From Corynebacterium halotolerans YIM 70093 = DSM 44683 (GTDB lineage Bacteria; Actinomycetota; Actinomycetes; Mycobacteriales; Mycobacteriaceae), in contig NC_020302.1 of assembly GCF_000341345.1 (NCBI RefSeq), positions 2,832,075 to 2,896,074 of the forward strand: a DNA stretch of 64,000 nt, in the 5' to 3' direction. The position numbers were made by a program, and so were the translations under genes. Of the stretch, positions 25,651 through 34,797 are shown piece after piece. Below the pieces are notes generated by a model. That model saw only the letters and a program-made list of their open reading frames with translations. It did not search any database and had not been told where the DNA came from. Each line of letters starts with the position of its first letter. The stretch's first letter is position 1.

Positions 25651-27354
25651 CTAACTGCAGCGCACGATCGGCTGCGGGTCGTAGACGGTGGTCTGGGTCT
25701 CGCGGGAGATCTCGTTGCCGTTGAGGTCGCGGATGATGCGGGTGTCCGAGGTGGTGAATCCGGGCGCACCGCCGGAGGGGATGCAGTCGTCCCCGGAGAT
25801 CACCCGGGTCTCCGGCTGCGTGTGGGCCCAGCGTCCGCCCGAGACAGACTCGACGTCGGTGGTGTCGACACCCATCAGCCGGACCGTGACGTTGCCGCCG
25901 CCGACAGCGGTGTCGATCCGCACCGGGTACTCGGTGTTGTTCCGGAACTGCAGATCAATGGCGCCCTCGTAGACGGTGGCCTCGCGGCCGGCCGGGTAGC
26001 GGGAGATGTAGTAGCTGTGCGGGGTGTGCGCCACGTCCTCCAAGCCCGCGAAATACGCGGCGTTGTAGAGGGTGGTGGCGAACTGGCTGATGCCGCCGCC
26101 GACGGCCTCCCCGGCGCGGCCGTTGATGATGATGCCGCCCTCGACGTAGCCCTGGGCGGTGCCGCGGGGTCCGGTGTAGCCGTTGAGGGAGAAGGTTTCG
26201 CCCGGCGCGACGATCGCCCCGTCCACCTCGGCGGCGGTCAGCGCGATGTTGATGCCGGAGGTCTCCGAGTAGCCGGAGGTGGTGAACTCGCCGACGACCT
26301 CGTCGAAGGTCGCGGTCTGGGCCATCTCGGTGGTGAAGGCGGCCGGGTCGTCCTCGTAGGCGGCCTCCCAGGTGCGGTCGTCCTCGTTGCCGGAGGTCAC
26401 CCGCTCGGGGAAGTCGGCCAAGGTGGCCTCCCAGTTGATCTGCACGCCGTCGACGTGCGGGGTGATCTGCCGGCCGCCGTCGGTGAAGGTGATCTGGGCG
26501 TTCTGCCGCTGGCTCTCGGTGGTGCCGAGCGTCTCGGCGAGGATGCCCTGCGCGACCTCGACGTTGATGTCGGTGCGCAGCTGATCGCCCTCGGGGACGA
26601 AGGTGACGACCTCGCCCATCCGGGCCGGTTCGATCACGCCGTCGACCTCGTCGCGGCCGTGGACCACCAGCGGGGTGGACACGACGGTGGTGGCGGTGTC
26701 CTCGGCGGCCTCGACGGCGTCGGTGCCGATGGCCGGTTCGGTGATCTCGGCGTCGACCTCGACGCCGGTGGGGTCGAGCCAGCGGCTGGTCACGTCCTCC
26801 TCCAGCGCGGCGGGGTCCACGTTCTGCCCGTTGACGGGCTGGGTGACCTCGACCGCGCCGTCGACCAGCGTCACCGCGCCGTCGGCGGGCTCGGGCGTCA
26901 GCTCGCCGTGCATGCGCTCGAGCTCGGGTGTCAGCAGGGCCTGGTCCACGCCCGTGGCGACCTCGGCCTCCGTGGTGCGCACCAGGTTGGCCAGCCGGGT
27001 GAACGGGTTCGCCGGCTGCGTGCCGACGGCCGCGACGGCCTGCTCGAAGTCCAGTGTGAGGCCGGCGGCAGCGGGGACGAACTCGGTGCTGAGCTCACCG
27101 GCGCGCACGGTCACGGGCTCGTCGACGACGCCGCCGAGCTCACGCTCGAGGGCGGACACGGCCTCGTCGGGGCTCATGCCGCCGATGTCCACGCCGCCGA
27201 TGCTCGTGCCGCGGGGCACGTTGTCCTTGTTCAGGGCGTAGTCGACGCCCCACGCGATTCCCGCGAGGGCGAGCAGACCGACGATCACCCCGAGAGCAAC
27301 CTTCAGTCCCCGGCCACCCGCGGGCTGGTTGTTTGACTGATTCACGGTTCTCAC
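25651..27354 (-). CDS. VanW-family protein with peptidoglycan-binding-like domains
   Basis: 567 aa, single N-terminal membrane anchor (VALGVIVGLLALAGIAWGV), rest outside the membrane. The first half contains two PG_binding_4-like segments (TSIGGVDIGGMSPDEAVSAL and related); the second half is the VanW domain with NGYTGPRGTAQGYVEGGIIING and GGGISQFATTLYNAAYFAGL. VanW proteins accompany some vancomycin-resistance clusters but most are chromosomal cell-wall proteins of unknown activity. No resistance genes lie nearby. A GTG three codons downstream is an alternative start. Confidence 0.87.
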   Translation of the reverse strand: MRTVNQSNNQPAGGRGLKVALGVIVGLLALAGIAWGVDYALNKDNVPRGTSIGGVDIGGMSPDEAVSALERELGGVVDEPVTVRAGELSTEFVPAAAGLTLDFEQAVAAVGTQPANPFTRLANLVRTTEAEVATGVDQALLTPELERMHGELTPEPADGAVTLVDGAVEVTQPVNGQNVDPAALEEDVTSRWLDPTGVEVDAEITEPAIGTDAVEAAEDTATTVVSTPLVVHGRDEVDGVIEPARMGEVVTFVPEGDQLRTDINVEVAQGILAETLGTTESQRQNAQITFTDGGRQITPHVDGVQINWEATLADFPERVTSGNEDDRTWEAAYEDDPAAFTTEMAQTATFDEVVGEFTTSGYSETSGINIALTAAEVDGAIVAPGETFSLNGYTGPRGTAQGYVEGGIIINGRAGEAVGGGISQFATTLYNAAYFAGLEDVAHTPHSYYISRYPAGREATVYEGAIDLQFRNNTEYPVRIDTAVGGGNVTVRLMGVDTTDVESVSGGRWAHTQPETRVISGDDCIPSGGAPGFTTSDTRIIRDLNGNEISRETQTTVYDPQPIVRCS

Positions 27355-27488
27355 AGTAATGGTCGCCGGAGTAAATACCTACTTAATCGCGCTTCCACCC
27401 GGATTCCCCCGAGATCATTCCCCGGGGGCGAAAGGCCGGGGCAGCGGGTCATCCCGGACCACCGTGCGCATCCCCCGGCGGAGGTGCC

Positions 27489-27516
27489 GGGAGACTCCGT
27501 CCGGGCCCGGTCTCCC
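27489..27516 (-). terminator. qsu operon terminator
   Basis: 7-bp stem GGGAGAC/GTCTCCC with CCGGGCCCGG in the loop, and a neighbouring CCCGGC/GCCGGG stem at 27474-27491. It is immediately downstream of the qsuD stop in the leftward direction, before the VanW-family gene. Confidence 0.5.
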
Positions 27517-27538
27517 CCGTCGTCGTAGGTGCGGGAGG

Positions 27539-28396
27539 TCAGCCCAGGGAGAGGAAGGTCGCGCGCATCCGCCCCGCATCAGGCTCGAGGCCGGTGAACA
27601 GGCGGAAGGCGTCGACGGCCTGGTGAATGGCCATGCCGGTGCCGTCGAGTGTGCGGCATCCCAGCGCCTTGGCCTCGGCCAGCAGTTGAGTCTCGATGGG
27701 CATGTACACCACGTCGCCCACCCAGTGCCGGGGCGTCAGGCAGGAGGTGTCGAAGGCGGTGCCGGGGTGGGCGGGCATGCCCATCGGGGTGGCGTTGACC
27801 ACGCCGTCAGCGGCCGCGATGACGTCCTCGATACCCCGCGCGTCAACACCCGTGACGGCCTCCCGGCCGACGGCTGCGTTGATCGACTCCGCCAGCGCCT
27901 GCGCGCGGGTGGGATCCAGATCGGCGACGTACAGCCGCTCCACTCCGTGGGTGACCAGGGAGTAGGCCACCGCGTTGCCCACTCCCCCGGCACCGACCTG
28001 GACGACCTCGGTCATGCCGGCATCGGGAAGCCCCTCCTCCAGCCCCCGGGAGAAGCCGGTGACATCGGTGTTGTGGCCGGTGAGTTTTCCATCGGGCGAG
28101 ATGACGACCGTGTTGACCGACCCTAACCCGGCGGCCTGCTCCGAGAGCTCGTCGAGCAGGGGCAGGACCGCCTGCTTGTATGGGTGGGTGATGTTGAGGC
28201 CGTTGAATCCGGTGGCGCGTGCGGCGTCGAGGAGCCCGGTCAGGGATCTGCCCTTCAGCCGGTCGGTGAGGGTGTCCAGGCGGCGGTACACCGTCGCCGC
28301 CCCCTGGGCCAGCCCCTCGGCCTCGTGCATGGCCGGGGTGCGGGACAGGGAGATGCCCTCGCCGATCAGGCCGAGGAGAATGCTGTCGTGGTTCAT
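27539..28396 (-). CDS. qsuD: Quinate/shikimate dehydrogenase QsuD
   Basis: Oxidises quinate and shikimate to 3-dehydroquinate and 3-dehydroshikimate with NAD(P)+. 285 aa. The substrate site is SLSRTPAMHEAEG and the catalytic Lys is in NITHPYKQAVLP. The Rossmann motif is VGAGGVGNAVAYSL, followed by ATPMGM. In the catabolic C. glutamicum-type enzyme SLSRTP replaces the SxSxSP of biosynthetic AroE, and that is what is seen here. Last gene of qsuABCD; ATG 8 nt after the qsuC stop. Confidence 0.9.
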   Translation of the reverse strand: MNHDSILLGLIGEGISLSRTPAMHEAEGLAQGAATVYRRLDTLTDRLKGRSLTGLLDAARATGFNGLNITHPYKQAVLPLLDELSEQAAGLGSVNTVVISPDGKLTGHNTDVTGFSRGLEEGLPDAGMTEVVQVGAGGVGNAVAYSLVTHGVERLYVADLDPTRAQALAESINAAVGREAVTGVDARGIEDVIAAADGVVNATPMGMPAHPGTAFDTSCLTPRHWVGDVVYMPIETQLLAEAKALGCRTLDGTGMAIHQAVDAFRLFTGLEPDAGRMRATFLSLG

Positions 28397-28404
28397 GATC
28401 TTCG

Positions 28405-28851
28405 TCAGTGTCCTTCATTGTGGTGGGTGGCCAGGATGTCCACGGCGAATCCGTACCCGGGGACGCCGGCGCCGGCGATGACGGCTTTCGCGGCCGGGGA
28501 GAGGTAGGAGTGGCGGCGGAATTCCTCGCGGGCGTGCGGATTGCTGATGTGCACCTCGACCGTGGGCAGCTCCGCCGCCTTCACCGCGTCGAGGAGCGCC
28601 ACCGAAGTGTGCGTCAGGCCGCCGGGATTGAGCACGCAGCCGAGGTGGGTGCCGCGGGCGCGGTGCAGCGCGTCGATGAGATCGCCCTCATGGTTGCTCT
28701 GCACTGCGTCGACCTTGAGGCCGTGGTCCGTGGCCCGTTTCCGCACGAGCGTGACGACGTCGTCGAGCGTCTCGTGGCCGTAGATCTCCGGCTCCCGCTG
28801 ACCGAGCATGTTCAGGTTGGGGCCGTTCAGCAGCAGAATCCGTTCTGCCAT
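28405..28851 (-). CDS. qsuC: 3-Dehydroquinate dehydratase, type II, QsuC
   Basis: Interconverts 3-dehydroquinate and 3-dehydroshikimate. 148 aa dodecameric type II dehydroquinase: NGPNLNMLGQREPEIYG at the N-terminus with the catalytic Tyr, NHEGDLID, NPGGLTHTSVAL and EVHISNPHAREEFRRHS. In a qsu operon this is the catabolic isoenzyme. 41 nt after qsuB. Confidence 0.93.
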   Translation of the reverse strand: MAERILLLNGPNLNMLGQREPEIYGHETLDDVVTLVRKRATDHGLKVDAVQSNHEGDLIDALHRARGTHLGCVLNPGGLTHTSVALLDAVKAAELPTVEVHISNPHAREEFRRHSYLSPAAKAVIAGAGVPGYGFAVDILATHHNEGH

Positions 28852-28892
28852 GGTTGATTCCTTTCCGGGGCCTCCGGGGCGGGGCCCGGGGT

Positions 28893-30767
28893 CTACTGCG
28901 GAATGCCGCGTTCGGCGTCGCGCACGTTGCGGTACTGGGCGGCGAGTCGGACCGGGGCGTTGTTCTCGCCCCAGCCGGAGAAACCGCCGCGGCGCTCGAC
29001 GACCTCGATGAACATCGTGCCCAGGGTGCCGGTGTAGAAGTGCAGGAATTCGCCGTCGGCGTCGCGGTCGTAGAGCAGGTCGTTCTCGCGCAGTTCGGCG
29101 AGGAAGGCCGGGGTCAGGTCGAATCTCGCCTGCAGGTCGTCGTAGTAGTTCTCGGGGACCGGCAGGAACGCCAGTCCCCGCTGTCGCGCACGACGCGCCA
29201 CTGCGACGATGTCGGTGGTGGTGATGGCGATGTGCTCCGGGTAGGCGGCGGCCAGGAAGTCACCCTGCTCACCGTCCTCGGGGGCGACGCTGAGCAGTAA
29301 CCGCACGGTGTCGTTGGCCGAACGCATGACCTTATTGCTGATCAGCCCGATGGGGCTGGGGAACTCCTCGCGGCTGTGGGTCTCCAGCGCCATGAGGGAG
29401 GTGTAGAACAGCACGGTCTCGTCATAGTGCTGCCAGGGCTGGGCCAGATTGACGTGGTCGATGCCGGTGATCAGCGGGGCGGGCTCCAGGTCGTTGTCCG
29501 TGACGCCGAATTCCGCCAGCCACGCCGGGGCGGTCTCGGGGGCCAGACCGCTGAAGAACACTTCGGTGCCGTCGGGTGCGTACACCCCGTGCAGCTCGAC
29601 CTCGCCCGCGGCCCGTTCGCGGGGGACCGGACGGGCCTGGAGCAGGTGGGCACGGGCCTGCGCGGCGGCCGGGTCCGGGGTCCGCACGCCCAGGGAGGTG
29701 ATGCCGGTGGGGGCCCCGGTCGGCCCGCGGTCGCCGATGACGACGCGCACCGGCCCCTGGGTCCACACCTGGAACTGGGGCTTGCTGCGGTGGTACCCGC
29801 CGAGGCGGAAGCCGAGCTGGTGGAGCACCTTGATGGTCTCCCCCAGTCGGCCGGTGGAGATCTCCACGAAGTCCACGCCCTCGGGGTCGGCGACCTCGGG
29901 CAGCGGGGACAGCTCCAGGGCTTCAGCGGCCTTGCCCTCCCCCGCGGCGTGCAGGGCGCGCCAGGTCTGGTCCTCCAGCCACCGCAGGGAACGCAGGCCG
30001 TCGACGGCGGTGCGTCCGACCTCGGCCTTGCGGAAGGAGTCGTTGAAGATCTCCAGCGAGACCGGACCGTCGTAGCCGGTGCGCGCGAGGTGGCGCATGA
30101 ACTTCACCAGGTCGAAGTCCCCCTCGCCGGGGAAGACGCGGTGGTGGCGCGACCAGGACAGGATGTCCATGCTCAGCTGCGGGGCGTCGGCGAGCTGGAC
30201 GAAGAAGATCTTCTCGCCCGCGATCTCCTCCACCGCGTCGGTGGACCAGCCGCGGGAGAGGATGTGGAAGGTGTCCAGGCAGGTGCCCACCCGCGGGTGG
30301 CCGGCCAGGTCGACGATGCGTCGGGCGTGCTCGAAGTCGTTGACGAAGCGGCCCCAGGCCAGCGCCTCATAGGCGATGCGCACGTCGTAACGCTCGGCCA
30401 GTTCACCGGCGCGGCGCAGCTGGGCGGCGAAGAGCCCGTCGTCGTCGATGGTGGCGGTGGCGACGTTCGAGCACAGCAGGATGGTGTCGATGCCCAGGCG
30501 GTTCATCAACGCGAACTTCGCCTCCATGCGGCGCAGGTTCGCCTCGAACTGCGCTTCCTCCACCCCCTCGAAGTCACGGAAGGGCTGGAAGAGATCGAGG
30601 GTGAGGCCCAGGTCGGCGGCGCGCCGCCGGATCTGCTCCGGAGAGTGCGGGGAGACGGTGAGATCCTGCTCGAAGATCTCCACGCCGTCGAATCCGGCGT
30701 CGGCCGCCGCCCGGAGCTTCTCCGCGAGGGTGCCGGACAAGCAGACGGTGGCGATCGAGGTACGCAT
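28893..30767 (-). CDS. qsuB: 3-Dehydroshikimate dehydratase QsuB (two-domain)
   Basis: Makes protocatechuate from 3-dehydroshikimate, joining quinate/shikimate use to the beta-ketoadipate pathway. 624 aa. Residues 1-280 form a sugar-isomerase/AP-endonuclease-like TIM barrel with metal ligands in RIAYEALAWGRFVND, GTCLDTFHILSRG and SLEIFNDSFR. Residues 290-624 are a VOC/4-hydroxyphenylpyruvate-dioxygenase-like half (GIDHVNLAQPWQHYDETVLFY, TGTLGTMFIEVVERRGG). This fused form is known from C. glutamicum QsuB. ATG overlaps the qsuA stop (TGATG). Confidence 0.92.
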   Translation of the reverse strand: MRTSIATVCLSGTLAEKLRAAADAGFDGVEIFEQDLTVSPHSPEQIRRRAADLGLTLDLFQPFRDFEGVEEAQFEANLRRMEAKFALMNRLGIDTILLCSNVATATIDDDGLFAAQLRRAGELAERYDVRIAYEALAWGRFVNDFEHARRIVDLAGHPRVGTCLDTFHILSRGWSTDAVEEIAGEKIFFVQLADAPQLSMDILSWSRHHRVFPGEGDFDLVKFMRHLARTGYDGPVSLEIFNDSFRKAEVGRTAVDGLRSLRWLEDQTWRALHAAGEGKAAEALELSPLPEVADPEGVDFVEISTGRLGETIKVLHQLGFRLGGYHRSKPQFQVWTQGPVRVVIGDRGPTGAPTGITSLGVRTPDPAAAQARAHLLQARPVPRERAAGEVELHGVYAPDGTEVFFSGLAPETAPAWLAEFGVTDNDLEPAPLITGIDHVNLAQPWQHYDETVLFYTSLMALETHSREEFPSPIGLISNKVMRSANDTVRLLLSVAPEDGEQGDFLAAAYPEHIAITTTDIVAVARRARQRGLAFLPVPENYYDDLQARFDLTPAFLAELRENDLLYDRDADGEFLHFYTGTLGTMFIEVVERRGGFSGWGENNAPVRLAAQYRNVRDAERGIPQ

Positions 30768-32245
30768 CAGAGTCGGGCCTCCTGGTGGTCGTTGTTGTTG
30801 TCTTCGGTGCGGCGGGGGTGCGGCTGGTCCGGCTCCACCACGATGGTGGTCCTGCGCTCCTTGCCGGCCTCGACGCCGGCGCGGGCCAGGTCCGTGGCCT
30901 CACCGCGGGCGGTGTGCAGGGCGTCGATCTCGTCGAGGTTGTGGTTCCTGGTCTCCTTCGCCGTCAGGCCGGCGACGGCGGCGATGACGCTGACGACGCC
31001 CACGAAGATGCCGACGCCCAGCCAGTTGTCCCCCTCGGCTCCCGCCAGTGCGGAGGCCAGGACCGGGGCGAAGCCACCGGAGACGGCGAAGCCGATCTGG
31101 GTGCCCAGCGCCAGGCCGGTCACGCGGACCGGGGTGGGGAACATCTCGGCGTAGAAGGCGGGCCAGACGGCATTCGACATGGAGTAGAACAGTCCGGACA
31201 TCACCACGCCCACGATGAAGATCGCGGTCCAGTTGGCGGAGTAGATGGCGTTCAGGTAGCCGCCCATCGCCACCGCGGATCCGATGGCACCGATGACGAA
31301 GACGGGCCGGCGTCCGAGGCGGTCGGCCAGCGCCCCCGAGAGCGGGATGGCGAGCAGGGCCACCACGTTGGCGGCCACCGGGACCAGCAGCATGGTGGAA
31401 CGGTCCAGGCCGACCACGTTGGTGGCGAAGGACAACGACCAGACGGTGAAGACCACGTTGACGGTGTTGATCATGGCGGCGACGGCGACACGGGCGACAG
31501 CGGCCTTGTGGTAACGCAGGGTCAGCGCCAGCGGGGACGGGCCGCGGACGGCCTCACCGTTGGCCTGAGACTCCTGCACCTCCCGGAATGCGGGCGGCTC
31601 CTCCAGGCCCCGGCGAATCAGGAAGGCGACGAGCACGACGACGGCGGAGAGCCAGAACGGCACGCGCCAGCCCCAGGACATCAGTGCTTCTTCGCTCAGG
31701 AAGAGGGTGAAGGGGATGAAGACGGCGGTGGCCAGCAGGGTGCCGAACTGGGTGCCGTGCAGCGTCCAGCTGGCGGTCAGCGCACGCCTGTGCTCCGTGG
31801 AGTGCTCCAGTGACACCGAGATCGCGCTGGCCTGTTCCCCGGAGGCGGACAACCCCTGGATGACGCGGCAGATCACCAGCAGTGCCGGGGCCAGGTAGCC
31901 GACCTGGTCGAAGGTGGGCAGGCAGCCCACGATGAACGTGCTCGCGCCGATCATGAACAGGCACAGCATCAGCACGAACTTGCGCCCGAAGCGGTCGGCC
32001 AGCGGCCCCATGATCAGCGCGCCCAGCGGACGGACGATGTAGGCGATACCGACGGTGGCCATCGAGGCGAGGATCGCCACGCCGGGCGCGGTGTCCTCCG
32101 GGAAGAAGAGCTGGTTGAGCACCAGCGCAGCCGCCGTGCCGTAGACGGCGAAGTCATAGTATTCAAGGGCCGAGCCGATCCAGCCGGACAGGGCGGCCTT
32201 CTTCGGGGTTTTGCGGTGCCCGGAGGCGGGGGCCTGGGTGGTCAT
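30767..32245 (-). CDS. qsuA: Shikimate/quinate transporter QsuA (MFS, MHS family)
   Basis: 492 aa, 12-helix major facilitator of the metabolite:H+ symporter group, inner membrane. Signatures include GWIGSALEYYDFAVYG in helix 1 and GPLADRFGRKFVL after helix 2. The second-half repeat is GALADRLGRRPVFV. The hydrophilic C-terminal tail of about 70 residues ends in NNNDHQEARL. First gene of the leftward qsu operon; long 5' leader (about 180 nt) from the predicted promoter. Substrate assigned from the operon. Confidence 0.87.
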   Translation of the reverse strand: MTTQAPASGHRKTPKKAALSGWIGSALEYYDFAVYGTAAALVLNQLFFPEDTAPGVAILASMATVGIAYIVRPLGALIMGPLADRFGRKFVLMLCLFMIGASTFIVGCLPTFDQVGYLAPALLVICRVIQGLSASGEQASAISVSLEHSTEHRRALTASWTLHGTQFGTLLATAVFIPFTLFLSEEALMSWGWRVPFWLSAVVVLVAFLIRRGLEEPPAFREVQESQANGEAVRGPSPLALTLRYHKAAVARVAVAAMINTVNVVFTVWSLSFATNVVGLDRSTMLLVPVAANVVALLAIPLSGALADRLGRRPVFVIGAIGSAVAMGGYLNAIYSANWTAIFIVGVVMSGLFYSMSNAVWPAFYAEMFPTPVRVTGLALGTQIGFAVSGGFAPVLASALAGAEGDNWLGVGIFVGVVSVIAAVAGLTAKETRNHNLDEIDALHTARGEATDLARAGVEAGKERRTTIVVEPDQPHPRRTEDNNNDHQEARL

Positions 32246-32414
32246 GGTCAGGTGTCCTTCCGGGTTGCGGGAACCCTGTTCGTCAACACTTGTCTCGATA
32301 CCTTCTCTGAGGGTTGCCGCGTCCTCCGCGCCGGTATCCGACTAAAACGGAGGGCGCGGCCGGCGACGGGACGGGGTCGGTGTCCCACGGTCTGGAGTGA
32401 CCCTCTCGAGGGAC

Positions 32415-32450
32415 GATATGCGAGTGTGATTTATAGTACAAATGCATATC
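32415..32450. promoter_or_regulatory. qsuA-qsuR divergent promoter with inverted repeat
   Basis: Perfect 7-bp arms GATATGC (32415-32421) and GCATATC (32444-32450) flank an AT-rich 22-bp core. The core holds TATAGT (32432-32437), a -10 for qsuR, and on the other strand TACTAT/TATAAA-like hexamers for qsuA. This is the expected place for QsuR, a LysR-type activator; binding is inferred. Confidence 0.55.
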
Positions 32451-32501
32451 CAACAACCCAGAAATACATTCCCTGCATACCGTCGCTCAAGGGGGCACCC
32501 C

Positions 32502-33392
32502 GTGAACCTGCACCAGCTGAAATCCTTTCTCGTGGTGGCCCAGCACGGGCAGATCTTCCGCGCAGCGGAGGAACTGCACCTCTCCCAACCCGCCCTCAGC
32601 CGGCAGATGGCCGCGCTCGAAGCGGATATCGGCGCCCCGCTGCTGGAGCGCCACTCGCGCGGGGTGTCCCTGACCCGGGCGGGGGAGGTCCTGCGTGATG
32701 AGGCCACGGAGATCCTGGCCCGCATGCAGTCGTTGATCGGCGAGATCCGCTCCGGCGAACATCTGATGACCAGTGTGAAGATCGGGGTGCCCCCGGGACT
32801 GCCGGGGACCTGGCTGCGGGAGCGGCTGGGCGGCATGCCCGAAAACGTCCGGGTCTCGCTCATCGAGGCCCCCACCGATGAACAACTGACTCTTCTGAAA
32901 CAACGGCAGCTGGACATCGCCCTGGCGAGGAGGCAGAGCGAGGCGTTCCCCACGCAGCTGGTGTTCCGGCAGCGTATGGGGATCGTGGTGCGGCTGGGCT
33001 CGGAGCTCCACCACGTCCTGGGTGACCGACCCTCCGCGACGCTCTACGACATGGAGGGCCTGCGGGTCCTGGCCCATTCCCGGGGTGAGATCCGGGTGCA
33101 GGAGGAGATTCTCAAGAATGCCATGCGGTCGGTCAACGTGGACGCCACCTGGATCTTCCGCAAGTTCGGCCAGTACAGCGCGTTGATCGCCGATCTGGTC
33201 GAGGCGGATGTCGCCCTGACCACCGAGGCCTCCGCACGGCGGAACTTTCCCGGTTGGGAGTGGATCCCGCTGGAGGGCCACGACGCCTCCGGCAAGGATC
33301 TCGTGGTCCGCACGTGGGCGACCTGGAACCCGAAGCCCTCCCCCGAGGTCACGGCGGCGGTCGAGCTCTTCACGCAGGACCCCACGCCCTGA
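32502..33392 (+). CDS. qsuR: LysR-type regulator QsuR
   Basis: 296 aa. The N-terminal helix-turn-helix is MNLHQLKSFLVVAQ then FRAAEELHLSQPALSRQMAALE; the effector domain follows. The GTG chosen has AAGGGGG 6-7 nt upstream and gives the canonical LysR start; a 20-codon upstream extension is unlikely. Divergent from qsuABCD, which in C. glutamicum is activated by QsuR with chorismate-pathway or quinate-derived effectors. Confidence 0.88.
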   Translation: MNLHQLKSFLVVAQHGQIFRAAEELHLSQPALSRQMAALEADIGAPLLERHSRGVSLTRAGEVLRDEATEILARMQSLIGEIRSGEHLMTSVKIGVPPGLPGTWLRERLGGMPENVRVSLIEAPTDEQLTLLKQRQLDIALARRQSEAFPTQLVFRQRMGIVVRLGSELHHVLGDRPSATLYDMEGLRVLAHSRGEIRVQEEILKNAMRSVNVDATWIFRKFGQYSALIADLVEADVALTTEASARRNFPGWEWIPLEGHDASGKDLVVRTWATWNPKPSPEVTAAVELFTQDPTP

Positions 33393-33413
33393 CCCCGGGA
33401 GCCCGGTGCCCGG

Positions 33414-34637
33414 CTAGCTGCCCGACTCCAGCAGCTGGAGCTGCACGCGCAGCGCGGAGGCGTCGATCTGCCCGATCGGGATCTCCCCGGCGGTGACGGC
33501 CGCGTCCACCAGGTCGATGGCGTGCCCCAGACCGGTGGCCGAGGACCACAGGGCCTGGTCGGCGCCGGCGGCGATCGCGGCGCGCACCGCCTCCGGGGTG
33601 GGCATCCGGTCGGTGATCGCCCGCATGCCCGACAGGTCATCGGTGTAGACGAGCCCGTCGAAGGGGACCCCGCCCGGGTAGCCGCCGGAGCGCAGCAGCC
33701 GGTAGACCGCCGGATCCAGGGTCGATGGGCTGGTCCCGTCCCCGAGGCCCGGCACCACCATGTGCCCGACCATCACCGCGCCCGGCGCCTGCCCCAGCGC
33801 CACGGCGTAGGGCGGCAGATCGTGGTGGACCATCTGCTCGTAGGGCGGGGTGTGCGCCAGGCCCAGGTGAGTGTCGCCGCTGGCCTGCCCATGGCCGGGG
33901 AAGTGCTTGTACACCGGCGTGACCCCGGCCTCCGACAGTCCGCGGGCGAAAGCGGCACCGTAGACCCCGGCGGTGTGCGGGTCCGCGGAGAAGGAGCGGT
34001 CGCCGACGATCTCGAGACCGACGGTGTCCACGTCGAGGACCGGGGCGAAGTTGACGGTGATCCCGTGGTGGCGCAGCGAGGCACCGATCTCACGGCCGAT
34101 GCCCGTGACCTGTTCGGGGCTCATGGTCAGCGCCATCTCACGCGGCGACGGCCAGGAGCCGAGCACCTGCGAGTGTCGCTGGACGCGTCCGCCCTCGAAA
34201 TCGATGGACACGGAGAACGGCCGGTCGACGATCTCGCGGAGAGCGGCGATGTCACGGCCGGGCTCCGTGAGGATCGCCGGGTCCGCCCAGCTGGTGATGA
34301 AGATGCCGCCCACACCCTGCTCCAACTTGGCCAGGGCGTCGTCGAAGTCGGTGACGCCGACGACCATCAGGGAGGCGATCTTCGCGCGCTGTTCCTCGGG
34401 CACCCGGGAGCGGGCGATCTCCCGCGGCGTGGGCTCCGGTGTAGGCGTGCCCGTCGGGCGCGGGGTGGACTCCCGCGCGCTTGTCGACGCCGCGTCGGGG
34501 GCGGCGGACGTCGTGGGCGTCGGGGACGTCGCAGTGGTTTCCGTGGTTTCCGTGGGTCCGGAATCCTGCGCGGCGGGGGCACATGCCACGAGCAGACAGG
34601 CGGCGGCCACCAGCGCGAGGGCCGGTCTGATGTCCAT
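33414..34637 (-). CDS. nagZ: Beta-N-acetylglucosaminidase lipoprotein (GH3, NagZ/LpqI type)
   Basis: Removes terminal GlcNAc from muropeptides at the cell surface. 407 aa with ATG preceded by AAGGAGG. A lipoprotein signal ends at LLVAC, followed by a Thr/Ser/Pro-rich linker of about 70 residues. The GH3 motifs SIDFEGGRVQRH and KHFPGHG with its His-Asp general acid are present, and the nucleophile region is VYTDDLSGMRAI. Its position beside the DUF2613 and aftD genes matches lpqI (Rv0237) in M. tuberculosis. Confidence 0.92.
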   Translation of the reverse strand: MDIRPALALVAAACLLVACAPAAQDSGPTETTETTATSPTPTTSAAPDAASTSARESTPRPTGTPTPEPTPREIARSRVPEEQRAKIASLMVVGVTDFDDALAKLEQGVGGIFITSWADPAILTEPGRDIAALREIVDRPFSVSIDFEGGRVQRHSQVLGSWPSPREMALTMSPEQVTGIGREIGASLRHHGITVNFAPVLDVDTVGLEIVGDRSFSADPHTAGVYGAAFARGLSEAGVTPVYKHFPGHGQASGDTHLGLAHTPPYEQMVHHDLPPYAVALGQAPGAVMVGHMVVPGLGDGTSPSTLDPAVYRLLRSGGYPGGVPFDGLVYTDDLSGMRAITDRMPTPEAVRAAIAAGADQALWSSATGLGHAIDLVDAAVTAGEIPIGQIDASALRVQLQLLESGS

Positions 34638-34797
34638 GCTCCGGCCTCCTTCCCCACCGGCGTCAACGTTGTGCAACACCCCCACAGTCTGCCCGAGGCA
34701 CACCCGCCGCGTCATCACCGGTTCCCCGTGCGCCCGCGGGGCGCTGGTTAGACTCGGTCCCGGTATCTGTTCCCCGCACCGGAATCTGGAGTTCCCC

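Noticed and set aside
25651-27354. VanW-family gene as glycopeptide resistance
   Set aside because: No vanHAX, vanRS or ligase genes are nearby; VanW proteins are common chromosomal genes without proven resistance function.
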